Shown here one piece after another: positions 7,653 through 16,798 of a DNA stretch of 50,610 bases. The DNA is from Syntrophus sp. (in: bacteria) (GTDB lineage Bacteria > Desulfobacterota > Syntrophorhabdia > Syntrophorhabdales > Syntrophorhabdaceae): contig PNOM01000012.1 of assembly GCA_013824835.1 (NCBI GenBank), positions 1-50,610 of the forward strand, given 5' to 3'. How positions within the stretch are numbered: the first letter of the stretch is position 1; every line of letters starts with the position of its first letter. The notes under the pieces were generated by a model. That model was not told where the DNA came from. It was given only the letters and a program-made list of their open reading frames with translations, and did not search any database. The translations under genes were made by a program, and so were the position numbers.

Positions 7653-8312
7653 CTATTTGCGCCGTTTTTTTAATGTGAAGATTTTGACGAAGATAAGACC
7701 GAAAATAAATCCCCCGATATGGGCATACCACGCAACACCCGCGCTGTAGGAAAAGAAGATCTGCATAAGAAACCAGATGGTGAGAAGCAGAACAGCAGGC
7801 ACCTCGACAATTTTGATAAGAACAATGATGATGAGAATGGTTTTTACCCGGGCGAGAGGGAAGAGAACGAGATAGGCGCCAAGGATGCCGGATACTGCGC
7901 CGCTTGCCCCTATCATGGGAATATCAGAAGAGGGATCGTAGGAAAGCTGAAACAGGGCAGCCGCGATGCCTGACAATAAATAGAAAAAGAGAAAGCGTTT
8001 GCGGCCCATGGTATCCTCCACGTTGCCGCCGAAGATCCACAGATAGAGCATGTTCCCGATGAGGTGCAGAGCGCCCTCGTGGAGGAACATGGAGGTAAAG
8101 ATCGTGAGTACATTGTGAGGCATGAGGTTCCATTGAGAGGCTATGGAAAGAAGCTCCCTGGGGATCAGGCCGAACTGCTTACAGAGAAGCTCTTCCTCTG
8201 CCCCGCGGAGGAAGAGCTTCTGCCATAAAAAAAGTAACATGTTTACAAAAATAATACTTGTTGTTATAATTGGAAAAGCGCGTTTTGGTATGGTGCCTTT
8301 GATGGGTATCAT
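7653..8312 (-). CDS. rhomboid-family intramembrane serine protease
   Basis: A 219-residue membrane protein starting MIPIKGTIPKRAFPII. Six or so hydrophobic segments are visible. The catalytic features of rhomboids are present: GNMLYLWIFG with N87 preceded by H78 and H83 (FLHEGALHLIGN), the nucleophile S137 in GASGAVSG, and H198 in WYAHIGG. Rhomboids cut transmembrane helices within the membrane; substrates cannot be predicted. The frame stays open further upstream, but that extension overlaps galT and lacks rhomboid text, so I place the start at ATG 8310-8312. The gene is divergent from galT with about 58 bases between them. Confidence 0.88.
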   Translation of the reverse strand: MIPIKGTIPKRAFPIITTSIIFVNMLLFLWQKLFLRGAEEELLCKQFGLIPRELLSIASQWNLMPHNVLTIFTSMFLHEGALHLIGNMLYLWIFGGNVEDTMGRKRFLFFYLLSGIAAALFQLSYDPSSDIPMIGASGAVSGILGAYLVLFPLARVKTILIIIVLIKIVEVPAVLLLTIWFLMQIFFSYSAGVAWYAHIGGFIFGLIFVKIFTLKKRRK

Positions 8313-8370
8313 CGTGAATGTCTTACCATGTGCATTGTACCATGTCAAAATATGGATAATGGAGCAGCCT

Positions 8371-9372
8371 ATGCCAGAGTTGAGAAAAGACCCGATTATT
8401 GACCGGTGGGTTATCATTTCCACAGAAAGAGGGAAAAGACCTGTTTTTTTTGTAGAGGAGGCGGCCCCATCAAAGGCCGGTATGTGCCCTCTTTGTGCGG
8501 GCAATGAAAACATGACTCCCCCTGAGGTGTATGCCATAAGAAGAGACCTGTCGCCGCCCAACAGCCCGGACTGGATGCTCCGGGTTGTGCCCAACAAGTT
8601 CCCTGCCCTCAGGATTGAGGGTGCATTGAACAAAGAAGGCGTGGGTCTTTACGACAGGATGAATGGTGTCGGCGCCCACGAGGTTGTCATTGAAACCCCG
8701 CACCATTCAGAGATGTTGTCCCATATGGAGGTAGAGGATATTGAGAATGTATTCATTGCCTGTAAAGAACGGTGTCTGGATCTGGCAAAAGATAAAAGAT
8801 TCAAGTATGTCATGGTGTTTAAAAACCATGGATCAATTGCAGGCGCTTCCCTTGAGCATTCCCATACCCAGCTTATCGCTCTTCCTATAGTGCCGAGGAG
8901 GGTAATAGAGGAGATAGAGGGAGGTCTTGCCTATTACCGGTATAAAGACAGATGCATCTTCTGCGACATAATCGCCCAGGAAAAGGAAGAGGGGGTGAGG
9001 GTCGTGTTTGAGAACGAGCATTTTATCGCGGTTTCTCCTTATGCGTCCCGGTTTCCCTTTGAGACCTGGATAATGCCGAAAAAGCATGAAGCCTGTTTTG
9101 TATCAAGAGACAAGGAAGACAATTTCTATTCAGCAGCAGAAGCGCTCTCCGTAATTCTGAAAAAATATAACAAGGTCCTCAATTCACCACCCTATAACTT
9201 TATGATTCACAGCGCACCCTTCGGAAACGGCGAAATGCACCATTATCACTGGCACATAGAGATTATACCAAGGCTTACGAAAATGGCAGGATTTGAATGG
9301 GGAACCGGTTTTTATATAAACCCTACCCCGCCCGAGGAGGCTACAGAGTATCTCAGAGAAACGAGTATATAG
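8371..9372 (+). CDS. galT: galactose-1-phosphate uridylyltransferase
   Basis: A 333-residue enzyme of the HIT superfamily that exchanges UMP between UDP-glucose and galactose-1-phosphate (or a related sugar phosphate). Seen: LRKDPIIDRWVIISTERGKRP at the N-terminus, a zinc pair C39-P-L-C42, EVVIETPHHSEM, and the active-site H163-S-H165-T-Q167. A second HIT-like half holds FCDIIAQEKE and HYHWHIEIIPR. The start at ATG 8371 has GGAG 6 bases before it; an upstream extension of the frame runs into the divergent rhomboid gene. glgA follows 9 bases later, so the two form a sugar-nucleotide/glycogen operon. Confidence 0.92.
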   Translation: MPELRKDPIIDRWVIISTERGKRPVFFVEEAAPSKAGMCPLCAGNENMTPPEVYAIRRDLSPPNSPDWMLRVVPNKFPALRIEGALNKEGVGLYDRMNGVGAHEVVIETPHHSEMLSHMEVEDIENVFIACKERCLDLAKDKRFKYVMVFKNHGSIAGASLEHSHTQLIALPIVPRRVIEEIEGGLAYYRYKDRCIFCDIIAQEKEEGVRVVFENEHFIAVSPYASRFPFETWIMPKKHEACFVSRDKEDNFYSAAEALSVILKKYNKVLNSPPYNFMIHSAPFGNGEMHHYHWHIEIIPRLTKMAGFEWGTGFYINPTPPEEATEYLRETSI

Positions 9373-9381
9373 GGGGTTTAT

Positions 9382-10839
9382 ATGAAGGTGCTGGTCGCAT
9401 CTCCTGAAATATTTCCTTTTGTGAAAACAGGCGGTCTTGCGGATGTTACGGGTGCGTTGCCAAAGGCATTAAAAAAGTTAGGGGCCGATGTTCGGGTTAT
9501 ACTGCCGAAGCACAAGGGGATTGAGGAACAGAAATTCCCTATGAACTATAAAAACCTTAAGATATCATGTCAAATATCACAGTCCTCAGTCGAGGGAGAA
9601 ATTGTGGAGAGCGAGTACGACGGCGTTACTGCCTATCTCGTGGAACAAGATGAGTATTACTTCAGGGATTATCTCTACAGCACGCCCGATGGCGACTACC
9701 TTGACAATGCAGAAAGATTCATCTTTTTTGCAAAAAGCATCCTTGAGGCCATCAAGGTAACAGGCTTTGTGCCCGATGTCCTCCACTGCAATGACTGGGA
9801 AACGGCCCTTGCCCCGGTATTCCTCAAAACCGCCTATAAGGACGATCCTGTACTCAGAGACATAGCAACCATTTTTACCATCCACAACCTCGGTTATCAG
9901 GGCATTTTCTGGCACCACGACATGCACCTCCTTAATATAGGCTGGGAATATTTTACCCCTGATTACCTTGAATTTTTCGGCAACATCAATTTCTTAAAAG
10001 GCGGGATTACATTTTCTGATGTTATTAACACGGTGAGCAAGAGATACAGCGAGGAGATGCAGACGCCGGAGTTCGGCTGTGGTCTTGAAGGTATATTGCG
10101 TACAAGAAAAAACGATCTCTATGGCATTGTAAACGGGATAGACTACGAAGACTGGAATCCGGAGACGGACCTGTTTCTTCCTGCACGATATAGTATGACC
10201 GATATGAAGAAAAAGGTTCTTTGCAAGGCTGCCCTGCAGGAGGCCTTCGGGTTGCCGGTAGACAAAAAGGTTCCTCTCGTGGCAACCATATCGAGGTTTG
10301 CTGATCAGAAGGGTTTTGATCTTATTTCTTCAAGCCTTGAGGAGATAACCGCCATGGGGGTACAATATGTGATTCTCGGAACCGGGGAAAGAAAATATCA
10401 CGAGCTTTTCACAGAGCTGGCAAAGACATTCCCCAGGTCATTTTCTGTGAGGATTGCCTACGACAACGCCCTTGCCCATCTGATCGAAGCAGGTGCGGAC
10501 ATATTCCTCATGCCTTCAAGATATGAGCCATGCGGTCTCAACCAGCTCTATAGCCTCAAGTATGGAACGGTTCCGGTAGTAAGGGGTGTAGGAGGCCTTG
10601 AGGATACTATCGTAGACTACACGTTAACCCCCGATAAGGGAACCGGTTTTAAATTCTATGATTATACAAAAGAAGCGATGCTTGATGCCCTGCATAGGGC
10701 GGGCACAGCCTATGAGAACAAAGATGTATGGCGCTCTCTCACCGCACAGTGCATGAAGGCCGATTTCTCCTGGAAGCGTTCTGCACAGGAATACCTTGAC
10801 TTATATGGAAAAGCAGTCAACAAGCATGAACCCCATTGA
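9382..10839 (+). CDS. glgA: glycogen synthase (ADP-glucose type)
   Basis: A 485-residue GT5 glycosyltransferase that extends alpha-1,4-glucan chains from ADP-glucose in the cytoplasm. The signature KTGGLADVTGALPKAL is at residues 14-30, and FTIHNLGYQGIF and NTVSKRYSEE lie in the middle. In the C-terminal half are GIVNGIDYEDWNP, ATISRFADQKG and the EPCGLNQLYSLKYGTVPVV block that binds the donor. Length is normal. It lies between galT and a sensor kinase that begins before its stop codon, suggesting one transcript of at least four genes. Confidence 0.96.
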   Translation: MKVLVASPEIFPFVKTGGLADVTGALPKALKKLGADVRVILPKHKGIEEQKFPMNYKNLKISCQISQSSVEGEIVESEYDGVTAYLVEQDEYYFRDYLYSTPDGDYLDNAERFIFFAKSILEAIKVTGFVPDVLHCNDWETALAPVFLKTAYKDDPVLRDIATIFTIHNLGYQGIFWHHDMHLLNIGWEYFTPDYLEFFGNINFLKGGITFSDVINTVSKRYSEEMQTPEFGCGLEGILRTRKNDLYGIVNGIDYEDWNPETDLFLPARYSMTDMKKKVLCKAALQEAFGLPVDKKVPLVATISRFADQKGFDLISSSLEEITAMGVQYVILGTGERKYHELFTELAKTFPRSFSVRIAYDNALAHLIEAGADIFLMPSRYEPCGLNQLYSLKYGTVPVVRGVGGLEDTIVDYTLTPDKGTGFKFYDYTKEAMLDALHRAGTAYENKDVWRSLTAQCMKADFSWKRSAQEYLDLYGKAVNKHEPH

Positions 10840-12553
10840 ATTATTCGGAAAGATTATCGAGATATCTCACTCAAATCTGGAGATATCGTCTCGCATAAAA
10901 TCAATCCTCAACATTATAAGCCAGGATCTTCACTATGAAGAGGTCATGGCCTATACCCTTGATCAGGACAAAAGGCTTACATGCCGGTATTTGAATGACA
11001 GGAGCACCTTATTCCCCATACTGAACAAGTACAGATGTCGCGTAGGCGAGGGAATTGCGGGAGGTGTAGCCCAGAAGAGAGCCCCTCAGCATTTCACATC
11101 AAGGGATATTCCGCCCCGATTCGGATGTCTTTTTTACCCTGAATTAGACGGGCAGATTGAACGATTTAAGTCTTTTGCCTTTCTTCCCCTGTCGGACGAC
11201 AGTTATCTTTACGGTGTTCTCGTTGCAATTTCAACAAGGGAGGCAATACAGGATTCCGAAAAAATCCTTCTTTCCATGCTTTCAAGGGAAATAGGGGGTA
11301 TTCTGCGCACCTATTCCCTTATCATTGAATCAAAGAAGCGAATCAGCGAGCTTGCCACCCTGTCGGAGCTTGGAAGGGTGCTCGCGTCAGATGTGGAGCC
11401 CGAAGAACTCCTGAAGAACATTGCTCTTATAGTTGCAAAAGCCCTGAGCGCACAATTTGTTACCATTAAACTGGAATATCCCTTTCTCCGCATCGGATCC
11501 CAGAGATTTACCAATGGGACCATTGAGCCCTTAATGATGCAATATGTGAATGAAATGGAAATCGAGTCAATAAAAAACAAAAGGTCGATGTCGTTAAAAG
11601 ATCATATCTCTGAGGCAGAAGAGGGTCATCTCAGGTTTTCTCTCCATACTTCACCCATGATGTCGAAGAACCGCATTATCGGGGCGATCACAATGGGTGC
11701 TTCAAAGGCTCAGTATTTTATTGCTGAAGAAGACGGCCGGTCCCTTATTAATACAATATCCAACTATATGTCCAACGGGCTTGAAAATACCCTGCTGAAC
11801 AGGCGACTCAGGGATGTGGTGAGAGAGCTGAACGATGCCCAGAAAAGACTTATCGAGCAGGAAAAACTGAAGAGTCTTGGAGAGATGACTGCAAACATTG
11901 CCCATGAGATCAAAAACCCTCTTGTAATAATAGGCGGTTTTGCAAAGAGGCTTGCAAAAAAGACCCATCTGGACCAGACTGAAAACAGATATATAGATAT
12001 TATCTTAAAAGAAGTAACCCGTCTCGAATCGATTCTTAACGAGGTTCTTAATTATGTAAAAGAAGGGCCGACATTGACGGGGGCATGCGATATAAACAGC
12101 TGTATAGACGAGATTATATCACTTTTTGCGCCTGACAGTACGTGGAAAGATATTAAAATTGAGAAAATGTTTGATAATAAGCTGGATCCTGTAATCTGTG
12201 ACAGCCAGCAGATTAAGCAGGTTTTTATTAACATACTCATGAATGCCTTCGAGGCCATGGACGGGAGGGGAACAATAGAGGTAAAGACAGAACAGTCTGT
12301 AGTGAATGGGAAGATGTTTATGTCGGCTGCCATTTCCGACACCGGCGGAGGCATAGACCCATCGATTATGGAGAATATTTTTAATCCTTTTTTCACGACA
12401 AAGGAAAAAGGAACAGGGTTGGGTCTTGCCATATCGAACAAGATCGTAACAAACAACAACGGCCGTCTGGAGATAAAGAATATGGTAGGCAAGGGGGCAA
12501 CGTTTATTGTGTATCTTCCCTTAGAAAATAAAACAGGAGAGGGGTTTGTATGA
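10805..12553 (+). CDS. soluble GAF-domain sensor histidine kinase
   Basis: About 582 residues with no clear membrane segment. The first 330 residues look like two GAF-type sensor modules (EEVMAYTLDQDKRLTCRYL; then LGRVLASDVEPEELLKNIALIVAKAL). The kinase core follows: the phosphoacceptor box NIAHEIKNPLVIIGGFAKRL, N-box NILMNAFEAM, G1 DTGGGID and G2 GTGLGLAIS. Its partner receiver overlaps the stop by ATGA (12550-12553). The start is uncertain: TTG 10796, ATG 10805 and ATG 10826 all lie within the end of glgA. The input signal is unknown; the context suggests a cytoplasmic metabolic cue. Confidence 0.85.
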   Translation: MEKQSTSMNPIELFGKIIEISHSNLEISSRIKSILNIISQDLHYEEVMAYTLDQDKRLTCRYLNDRSTLFPILNKYRCRVGEGIAGGVAQKRAPQHFTSRDIPPRFGCLFYPELDGQIERFKSFAFLPLSDDSYLYGVLVAISTREAIQDSEKILLSMLSREIGGILRTYSLIIESKKRISELATLSELGRVLASDVEPEELLKNIALIVAKALSAQFVTIKLEYPFLRIGSQRFTNGTIEPLMMQYVNEMEIESIKNKRSMSLKDHISEAEEGHLRFSLHTSPMMSKNRIIGAITMGASKAQYFIAEEDGRSLINTISNYMSNGLENTLLNRRLRDVVRELNDAQKRLIEQEKLKSLGEMTANIAHEIKNPLVIIGGFAKRLAKKTHLDQTENRYIDIILKEVTRLESILNEVLNYVKEGPTLTGACDINSCIDEIISLFAPDSTWKDIKIEKMFDNKLDPVICDSQQIKQVFINILMNAFEAMDGRGTIEVKTEQSVVNGKMFMSAAISDTGGGIDPSIMENIFNPFFTTKEKGTGLGLAISNKIVTNNNGRLEIKNMVGKGATFIVYLPLENKTGEGFV

Positions 12554-12909
12554 AAAAGATAAAACTGTTGATTGTTGATGATGAGGAGAACATAAGAATC
12601 CTTTTTAAAGAGGAGCTCGAGGACGAGGGATATGAAGTGGAAACGGCCTCGAACGGGTTTACGGCTCTGGAAAAATTCAGGAAAGGCACATTTGATCTGA
12701 TAGTGCTGGACATAAAGATGCCCGGTATGGATGGGATACAGGTCTTGAACGAGATTAAGAACATTAATAAGGACCAGCCCGTGATCCTCTGTTCGGCCTA
12801 TGGTGAGTTCAAACAGGATTTCTCAAGCTGGGTGTCTGACGAGTATGTGGTAAAATCGGCAGATACGGGAGAGTTGAAACAGACGATAAAAAATATACTC
12901 AGTCTCTAA
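12550..12909 (+). CDS. single-domain response regulator
   Basis: A 119-residue receiver domain with no output domain. The acidic pocket D10-D11 (IVDDEENIR), phosphoacceptor D54 (IVLDIKMPGMDG), a switch serine in VILCSAYGE and lysine K104 in the EYVVKSADTGEL block are all present. It overlaps the upstream kinase gene by 4 bases and is almost certainly its phosphorylation target. With no DNA-binding domain, it probably acts through protein contacts, or passes phosphate on. Confidence 0.9.
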   Translation: MKKIKLLIVDDEENIRILFKEELEDEGYEVETASNGFTALEKFRKGTFDLIVLDIKMPGMDGIQVLNEIKNINKDQPVILCSAYGEFKQDFSSWVSDEYVVKSADTGELKQTIKNILSL

Positions 12910-13055
12910 GTCCGCCAGAGGCCGCACCTCATTTATATGTATACCTTTGTCTGCATAAGAAGTGTAAACGGAAAAGAGAAAACATTTTCCTGGTGTCGTG
13001 CAATTCGCAGAAAAACCTTGATATTGAGGTATATAAAATCATATTATAGAGCATC

Positions 13056-13127
13056 GGGGGTGTAGCTCAGAGGGAGAGCATCTCGTTCGCAACGAGAGGG
13101 CCGCGGGTTCAATTCCCGCCACCTCCA
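13056..13127 (+). tRNA. tRNA-Ala (anticodon CGC)
   Basis: The acceptor GGGGGTG pairs with CACCTCC and contains the G3-U70 pair that specifies alanine. The anticodon stem TCTCG/CGAGA holds the loop TTCGCAA (anticodon CGC), and the T arm has GGTTCAATTCC. CCA is not encoded. Confidence 0.95.
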
Positions 13128-13192
13128 TATTCGGAAATACGCGTGTTAAATGCTATTTGACTTTCAAATAATATATAGATTATAATCACAGC

Positions 13193-14461
13193 ATGAAAAA
13201 ATATATAGCCCTCTTAATAGTATTCACTATGTTCTCGTGCAGTTACATACCCTTTATGGGGAAGAAAACAGGTAAGCCTGCTGACACAGCCAAGACGACA
13301 GACAAGGCAAAGCCGCAAAAAGCGGACAAGGGAGAAGAGATTAGAGAAGTAGTCGACCCTAAGCCGGGGGATATTCAGCTCCTGGATGGTATCGAATATA
13401 TATATACAAAGAACAAAAAATTTATGCTCACACCTTACGAACCGGAGTATGTGTGGGTTCGAAAGGATCAGTACACTCCCGGTCTTGGCGAGACGGTAGC
13501 GTCTGCCTTCAGCGGGGGAGACAAGAAGACGAGAAGTGAACTTGAGGCGCGTCTTGCAAAACTTGAGGAAGAAAACAAAAAGAAAGGCATTGCCCCTCAG
13601 ATGGGATACCCGCAACAGATGGTGGCGCTGCCGCCCGGTATGGGTTCTTTCCCCGGAGGCATGTATATGCAGTCTATGATAACATTCAGTTACCCGTCGC
13701 CAAAAATGAAAAGACGGGTTATTGTCCTTCCAATGGAAGATCAGACAAACTACAAAGAAGAACATCTTGGCGAGCTGTCTACAAGGAGGCTTGTGTCAAG
13801 GCTTGAAAACACAAATGCCATTATTTGTATTGACCCGAATACCACAAATATTAAGGGATCTCTTACAGAGCCCATGAATATGAAAACACTGAATGAAGTC
13901 TACGGCGTTCAAGCGATTATAAAAGGGTCAGTCTCTGATATTTTTACCAGTACGTCCAAAATTGAAGGAAAAGACGATCGGGAAACGTCTTTTGCCATAT
14001 CAAAAATGAGTCTTGAAATATTTAACACAGAAACAGGAACGGTGCTTAAGAACCTTTCAGGGAGAAATCCTGTTTTTCTTTCCCGTGAAAAGGGTGATCT
14101 GAGTTCGGAAAAGGCAAAAGTCAAGGCTATAGACCTTTCCATTGAGATTATCGCCGATGACCTGCTCAAGAGTATTCTTGCCATTGACTGGCATGCACGG
14201 GTAGCTTCAGCAGAAAACGGCAAAGTGTATATTAATGCAGGAAGACTTTCCGGTCTCGAAAAAGGTGGAACACTCGAGGTATATTCAACAGGCGAACAGG
14301 TAGTTGATTCAAAAACGAACGCTCCTCTTGGAAGAGTGAAGGGTCGCTATGTAGGGGAGTTGAAGGTAGAAGAACTTTTCGGTGTTGATGCGTCATGGGC
14401 GAAGCCTGTCAAGGGAACTGTTTTTTCCCCTTCAGACCTCGTATATTTGAAAAAAGACTGA
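13193..14461 (+). CDS. lipoprotein with CsgG/FlgT-like features, function unknown
   Basis: A 422-residue protein with a lipoprotein signal peptide (MKKYIALLIVFTMFSC; lipid-bearing Cys at residue 16). A lysine-rich linker (residues 20-50) and a coiled stretch (RSELEARLAKLEEENKKK) follow, then a proline/glycine/methionine-rich spacer (PQQMVALPPGMGSFPGGMYMQ). The C-terminal half (RRVIVLPMEDQTNYKEEHLGELSTRRLVSRLEN onward) resembles the CsgG/LpoB-type envelope fold. The tail (GKVYINAGRLSGLEKGGTLEVYSTGEQV) resembles the C-terminal domain of FlgT-like proteins. It is a single gene behind tRNA-Ala. The role in the envelope is inferred, not known. Confidence 0.65.
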   Translation: MKKYIALLIVFTMFSCSYIPFMGKKTGKPADTAKTTDKAKPQKADKGEEIREVVDPKPGDIQLLDGIEYIYTKNKKFMLTPYEPEYVWVRKDQYTPGLGETVASAFSGGDKKTRSELEARLAKLEEENKKKGIAPQMGYPQQMVALPPGMGSFPGGMYMQSMITFSYPSPKMKRRVIVLPMEDQTNYKEEHLGELSTRRLVSRLENTNAIICIDPNTTNIKGSLTEPMNMKTLNEVYGVQAIIKGSVSDIFTSTSKIEGKDDRETSFAISKMSLEIFNTETGTVLKNLSGRNPVFLSREKGDLSSEKAKVKAIDLSIEIIADDLLKSILAIDWHARVASAENGKVYINAGRLSGLEKGGTLEVYSTGEQVVDSKTNAPLGRVKGRYVGELKVEELFGVDASWAKPVKGTVFSPSDLVYLKKD

Positions 14462-14504
14462 TCATCCATAATTTCTGATCCTCATTTAAAAATCTTATAT
14501 ATAA

Positions 14505-14531
14505 ACCGCGGCCGCTGAAAAGGGTCGCGGT
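14505..14531 (+). terminator. hairpin after the lipoprotein gene
   Basis: ACCGCGGCC and GGTCGCGGT form a 9-bp stem (one G-U pair) around a 9-base loop, 44 bases past the stop codon. No strong T-run follows, so it is a weak terminator call. Confidence 0.45.
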
Positions 14532-14722
14532 TATGGTCAAATATTGCGTATCAATTAATGAAGAAAATAATTTTCGCGAAAGTAAATACCATTTAAAAAA
14601 CTACGCCGCAATCATAAAAAAGAGCACGCATATATAGTTTATTTATTCCTTCTACAATGCCAAGAAGAGCGCCGCCCTTATCCTGATTTTGATTGGCCCA
14701 TGAATGATGAAGTGCATCATAA

Positions 14723-14847
14723 TTCCAATTCTAACTCAAAGCCCTATCTTCGTTGCCTTCGTCATCAGATCCTTGATGTACTGCTAAAGCACACCTTCGT
14801 CGCCTCTTCCTTGTCGCCTTGATATCATCTATGATTTTGAATTGGAA
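14723..14847. mobile_element. MITE with TAA target duplication (copy 1)
   Basis: A 125-bp element bounded by inverted ends TTCCAATTC/GAATTGGAA and flanked on both sides by TAA (14720-14722 and 14848-14850). The ends resemble those of the 123-bp element at 33248-33370 (TTCCATTTC). Its right half (cgtcgcctcttccttgtcg...) recurs at 48944-48997. No coding capacity, so it must be mobilised in trans, if at all. Confidence 0.75.
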
Positions 14848-14859
14848 TAATACATAATC

Positions 14860-15051
14860 TTAATTTCCGCTAAAATGCATTTCAAGCGCCTGTGATGCAG
14901 CCGTTCCCTCTATGAAGGTTATGAGTCTCAGTGAGCCTCTTATGTGCAGCCTGACGCATTCTACGAGGTCGCTTGTAAGGCAGTCAGCACAATAAAGTTC
15001 TGGATGTTGAGTGCAAATAAGCTGATCGGCCGAGACCTGAAACTCACACAA
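14860..15051 (-). CDS. doubtful small ORF downstream of chrA
   Basis: Sixty-three codons from a TTG start, in the same frame as chrA and following directly after its stop codon. The text (CVRLHIRGSLRLITFIEGTAASQALEMHFSGN) is not low-complexity but matches no family I know, and there is no ribosome site. It could be a gene remnant. The MITE at 14723-14847 lies just beyond its end. Confidence 0.2.
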   Translation of the reverse strand: MCEFQVSADQLICTQHPELYCADCLTSDLVECVRLHIRGSLRLITFIEGTAASQALEMHFSGN

Positions 15052-15057
15052 GAAGTT

Positions 15058-16215
15058 TTATTTTGAAATAAGAAAAGCGAGTAAAGCCCCTGACAAGATC
15101 ACATAAAATATATCAACCTTTTTCAGAAGGGCAGCGAAAGATGCGAGTCCAACAGAAATCCGCAAAAGGTCCCATGGAACAAGGGATGAAAACTTAAATG
15201 TCATAAAAAGAAGGAGACCGAGAAATGTCGCAAAAAGCCCTTTTGTAGCGCCCATAAAATAGGGATTGCTTTTAAAACGGTCAAATAAAGGAGCGGCAAA
15301 AAGGAGAGCTACAAAGGAAGGTGTAAATATGGCAAGGGTGCTAATCACGGATCCGATAAACCCTTCTACCATATAGCCGATGAACGTTGCCGTAATCACG
15401 ATTGGTCCCGGGGTAATCTGACCGAGGGCAATGCCGTCCATAAAGGTGGCAAGGCTCAGCCATCCTTTTACTTGTACGATTTCGTGGAGCATAAGAGGCA
15501 GGGAGGCAAAGCCGCCGCCAAAGGCAAAGAGGTCAACCTTAAGCATTACAACGGCGAGGCTGAAGAGCCGCTGATCCCTCATGTAGAGCAGAACAAGGCC
15601 CACGAGAACAAATAAAAGCATACAAATAATATGTTTCACGTGAAACATACCCGTCCCCATCCTGTCCAGGGGGATATCGGCCTTTGACCGGCTGAGAAGA
15701 AGAGCTCCTGATAAGGCACCGCAGAGAATCACGGGGAAGGGACTCGAACCGATGGCAAAGAGAAGGGCTGAGAAAAGGGCTATAAGAATACTTCGGGGCT
15801 TCCTGATAATATCCCTGCCGAGAGAAATGGTTGCATTGGCAACAAGAGATACAACAATAACCTGCAGCACAGAGAAAAGGGATGTCGCTATAGCGAGGGC
15901 ATGATACTGTGTATAGAGGGCGGAAAGGACGACCATCAGTAAAAAGGCAGGCAAGCCGAAGCCTATGTATGCGGAAAGGGCACCGGCAAAACCTCCTGTC
16001 TTCAGGCCTACAAAGGCCGCCATCTGCATCGCGGTGGCTCCTGGTATGGACTGACATAGGGCAACACCATCATTAAAGCCTTTTTCGTCAAGCCATTGGT
16101 TGCGTCGCACAGAAAGATCTTTTATATATACAACCATTGCGGGACCGCCGAAGGCAGTGATTCCGAGCCTTAGAAAGGAAAGAAAGAGGGTGAGGGCCCG
16201 GGTATTATTCATCAC
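15058..16215 (-). CDS. chrA: chromate transporter family protein (ChrA-type)
   Basis: A 385-residue membrane protein with two homologous CHR halves. The first has FLRLGITAFGGPAMVVYIKD and ALCQSIPGATAMQMAAFVG; the second has LFAFGGGFASLPLMLHEIV and ALGQITPGPIVITATFIGYM. The FGGP/FGGG and Q.(I/T)PG motifs are those of the CHR superfamily, which exports chromate or related anions. The substrate here is unproven. It starts at GTG (16213-16215) or ATG 16212, two bases after the isochorismatase-like gene stop, so the two are co-transcribed. A perfect parS site lies in the linker between the halves and is translated as MFHVKH. Confidence 0.9.
   Translation of the reverse strand: MMNNTRALTLFLSFLRLGITAFGGPAMVVYIKDLSVRRNQWLDEKGFNDGVALCQSIPGATAMQMAAFVGLKTGGFAGALSAYIGFGLPAFLLMVVLSALYTQYHALAIATSLFSVLQVIVVSLVANATISLGRDIIRKPRSILIALFSALLFAIGSSPFPVILCGALSGALLLSRSKADIPLDRMGTGMFHVKHIICMLLFVLVGLVLLYMRDQRLFSLAVVMLKVDLFAFGGGFASLPLMLHEIVQVKGWLSLATFMDGIALGQITPGPIVITATFIGYMVEGFIGSVISTLAIFTPSFVALLFAAPLFDRFKSNPYFMGATKGLFATFLGLLLFMTFKFSSLVPWDLLRISVGLASFAALLKKVDIFYVILSGALLAFLISK
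15632..15647. promoter_or_regulatory. perfect parS site inside chrA
   Basis: TGTTTCACGTGAAACA, the full 16-base palindromic consensus bound by ParB/Spo0J. It lies within the coding sequence of chrA, in the loop between its two halves, where it costs no conserved residue. Confidence 0.92.
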
Positions 16216-16217
16216 AT

Positions 16218-16775
16218 CTATTTAACGAGCTGAAGGGCCGCCTTGAACTCATCAGTCCCTGCTTTTCCAAGAAGCTCATAAATACACATCTCTGTCGATG
16301 TTATGATTGAGCCACTGTGGAGCATCCTCTGGAGAGCGATTTGCTTATTGTCAGGGGTGCGGGATGATACGGCATCGGCGACAACATGGACAGTATAGTC
16401 GGGGGAGGCGTGAAGCGCAGTCTGAGATACACAGATATGGGCCTCGACTCCTGTGAGTATAAGGGTTTTTCTTCCCAAAGCGAGGGCCTGATCCGCGAAA
16501 TCATGACAGCGAAAACAGTTAAAGTGAATTTTTTTCACAGGATGTATGTCAGGGAGGAGGGCTTTCACCTCAGGCAAGGTGGGGCCAAGCTTTTCCTGCT
16601 CGGTAATAATGACAGGGATGTTTGCAATCCGGGAAAACCTGGCAAGGCGGGTTATGTTATTCACAACCTCTTCCTTCCCGGATATAACAGGGATAAGCTT
16701 TTCCTGGACATCAATGATTACAAGAAGGCAATTCGCAGGGTTTATCAAGGGATGTGTATTGGTGTTAATGCACAT
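16218..16775 (-). CDS. isochorismatase-family cysteine hydrolase
   Basis: A 185-residue protein with the family triad: the Asp in LLVIIDVQEKL, a Lys in VKKIHFNCF, and the nucleophilic Cys in LTGVEAHICVSQTAL, followed by the usual VVADAVSSRTPDNKQIALQRM segment. The family includes nicotinamidases and isochorismate hydrolases, and this short form (often called YcaC- or ISOC1-like) has no assigned substrate. ATG 16773-16775 has GGAGG 6 bases upstream. It sits between a NarL-type regulator and chrA on the same strand. Confidence 0.88.
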   Translation of the reverse strand: MCINTNTHPLINPANCLLVIIDVQEKLIPVISGKEEVVNNITRLARFSRIANIPVIITEQEKLGPTLPEVKALLPDIHPVKKIHFNCFRCHDFADQALALGRKTLILTGVEAHICVSQTALHASPDYTVHVVADAVSSRTPDNKQIALQRMLHSGSIITSTEMCIYELLGKAGTDEFKAALQLVK

Positions 16776-16798
16776 GAGATACCTCCATTATAGTTTAC

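Noticed and set aside
8143-8370. Extended N-terminus of galT
   Set aside because: It overlaps the divergent rhomboid gene; ATG 8371 has a good ribosome site and the family start LRKDPI.
8313-8633. Extended N-terminus of the rhomboid gene
   Set aside because: It overlaps the divergent galT gene and has no rhomboid-like text; ATG 8312 gives a full-length protein.
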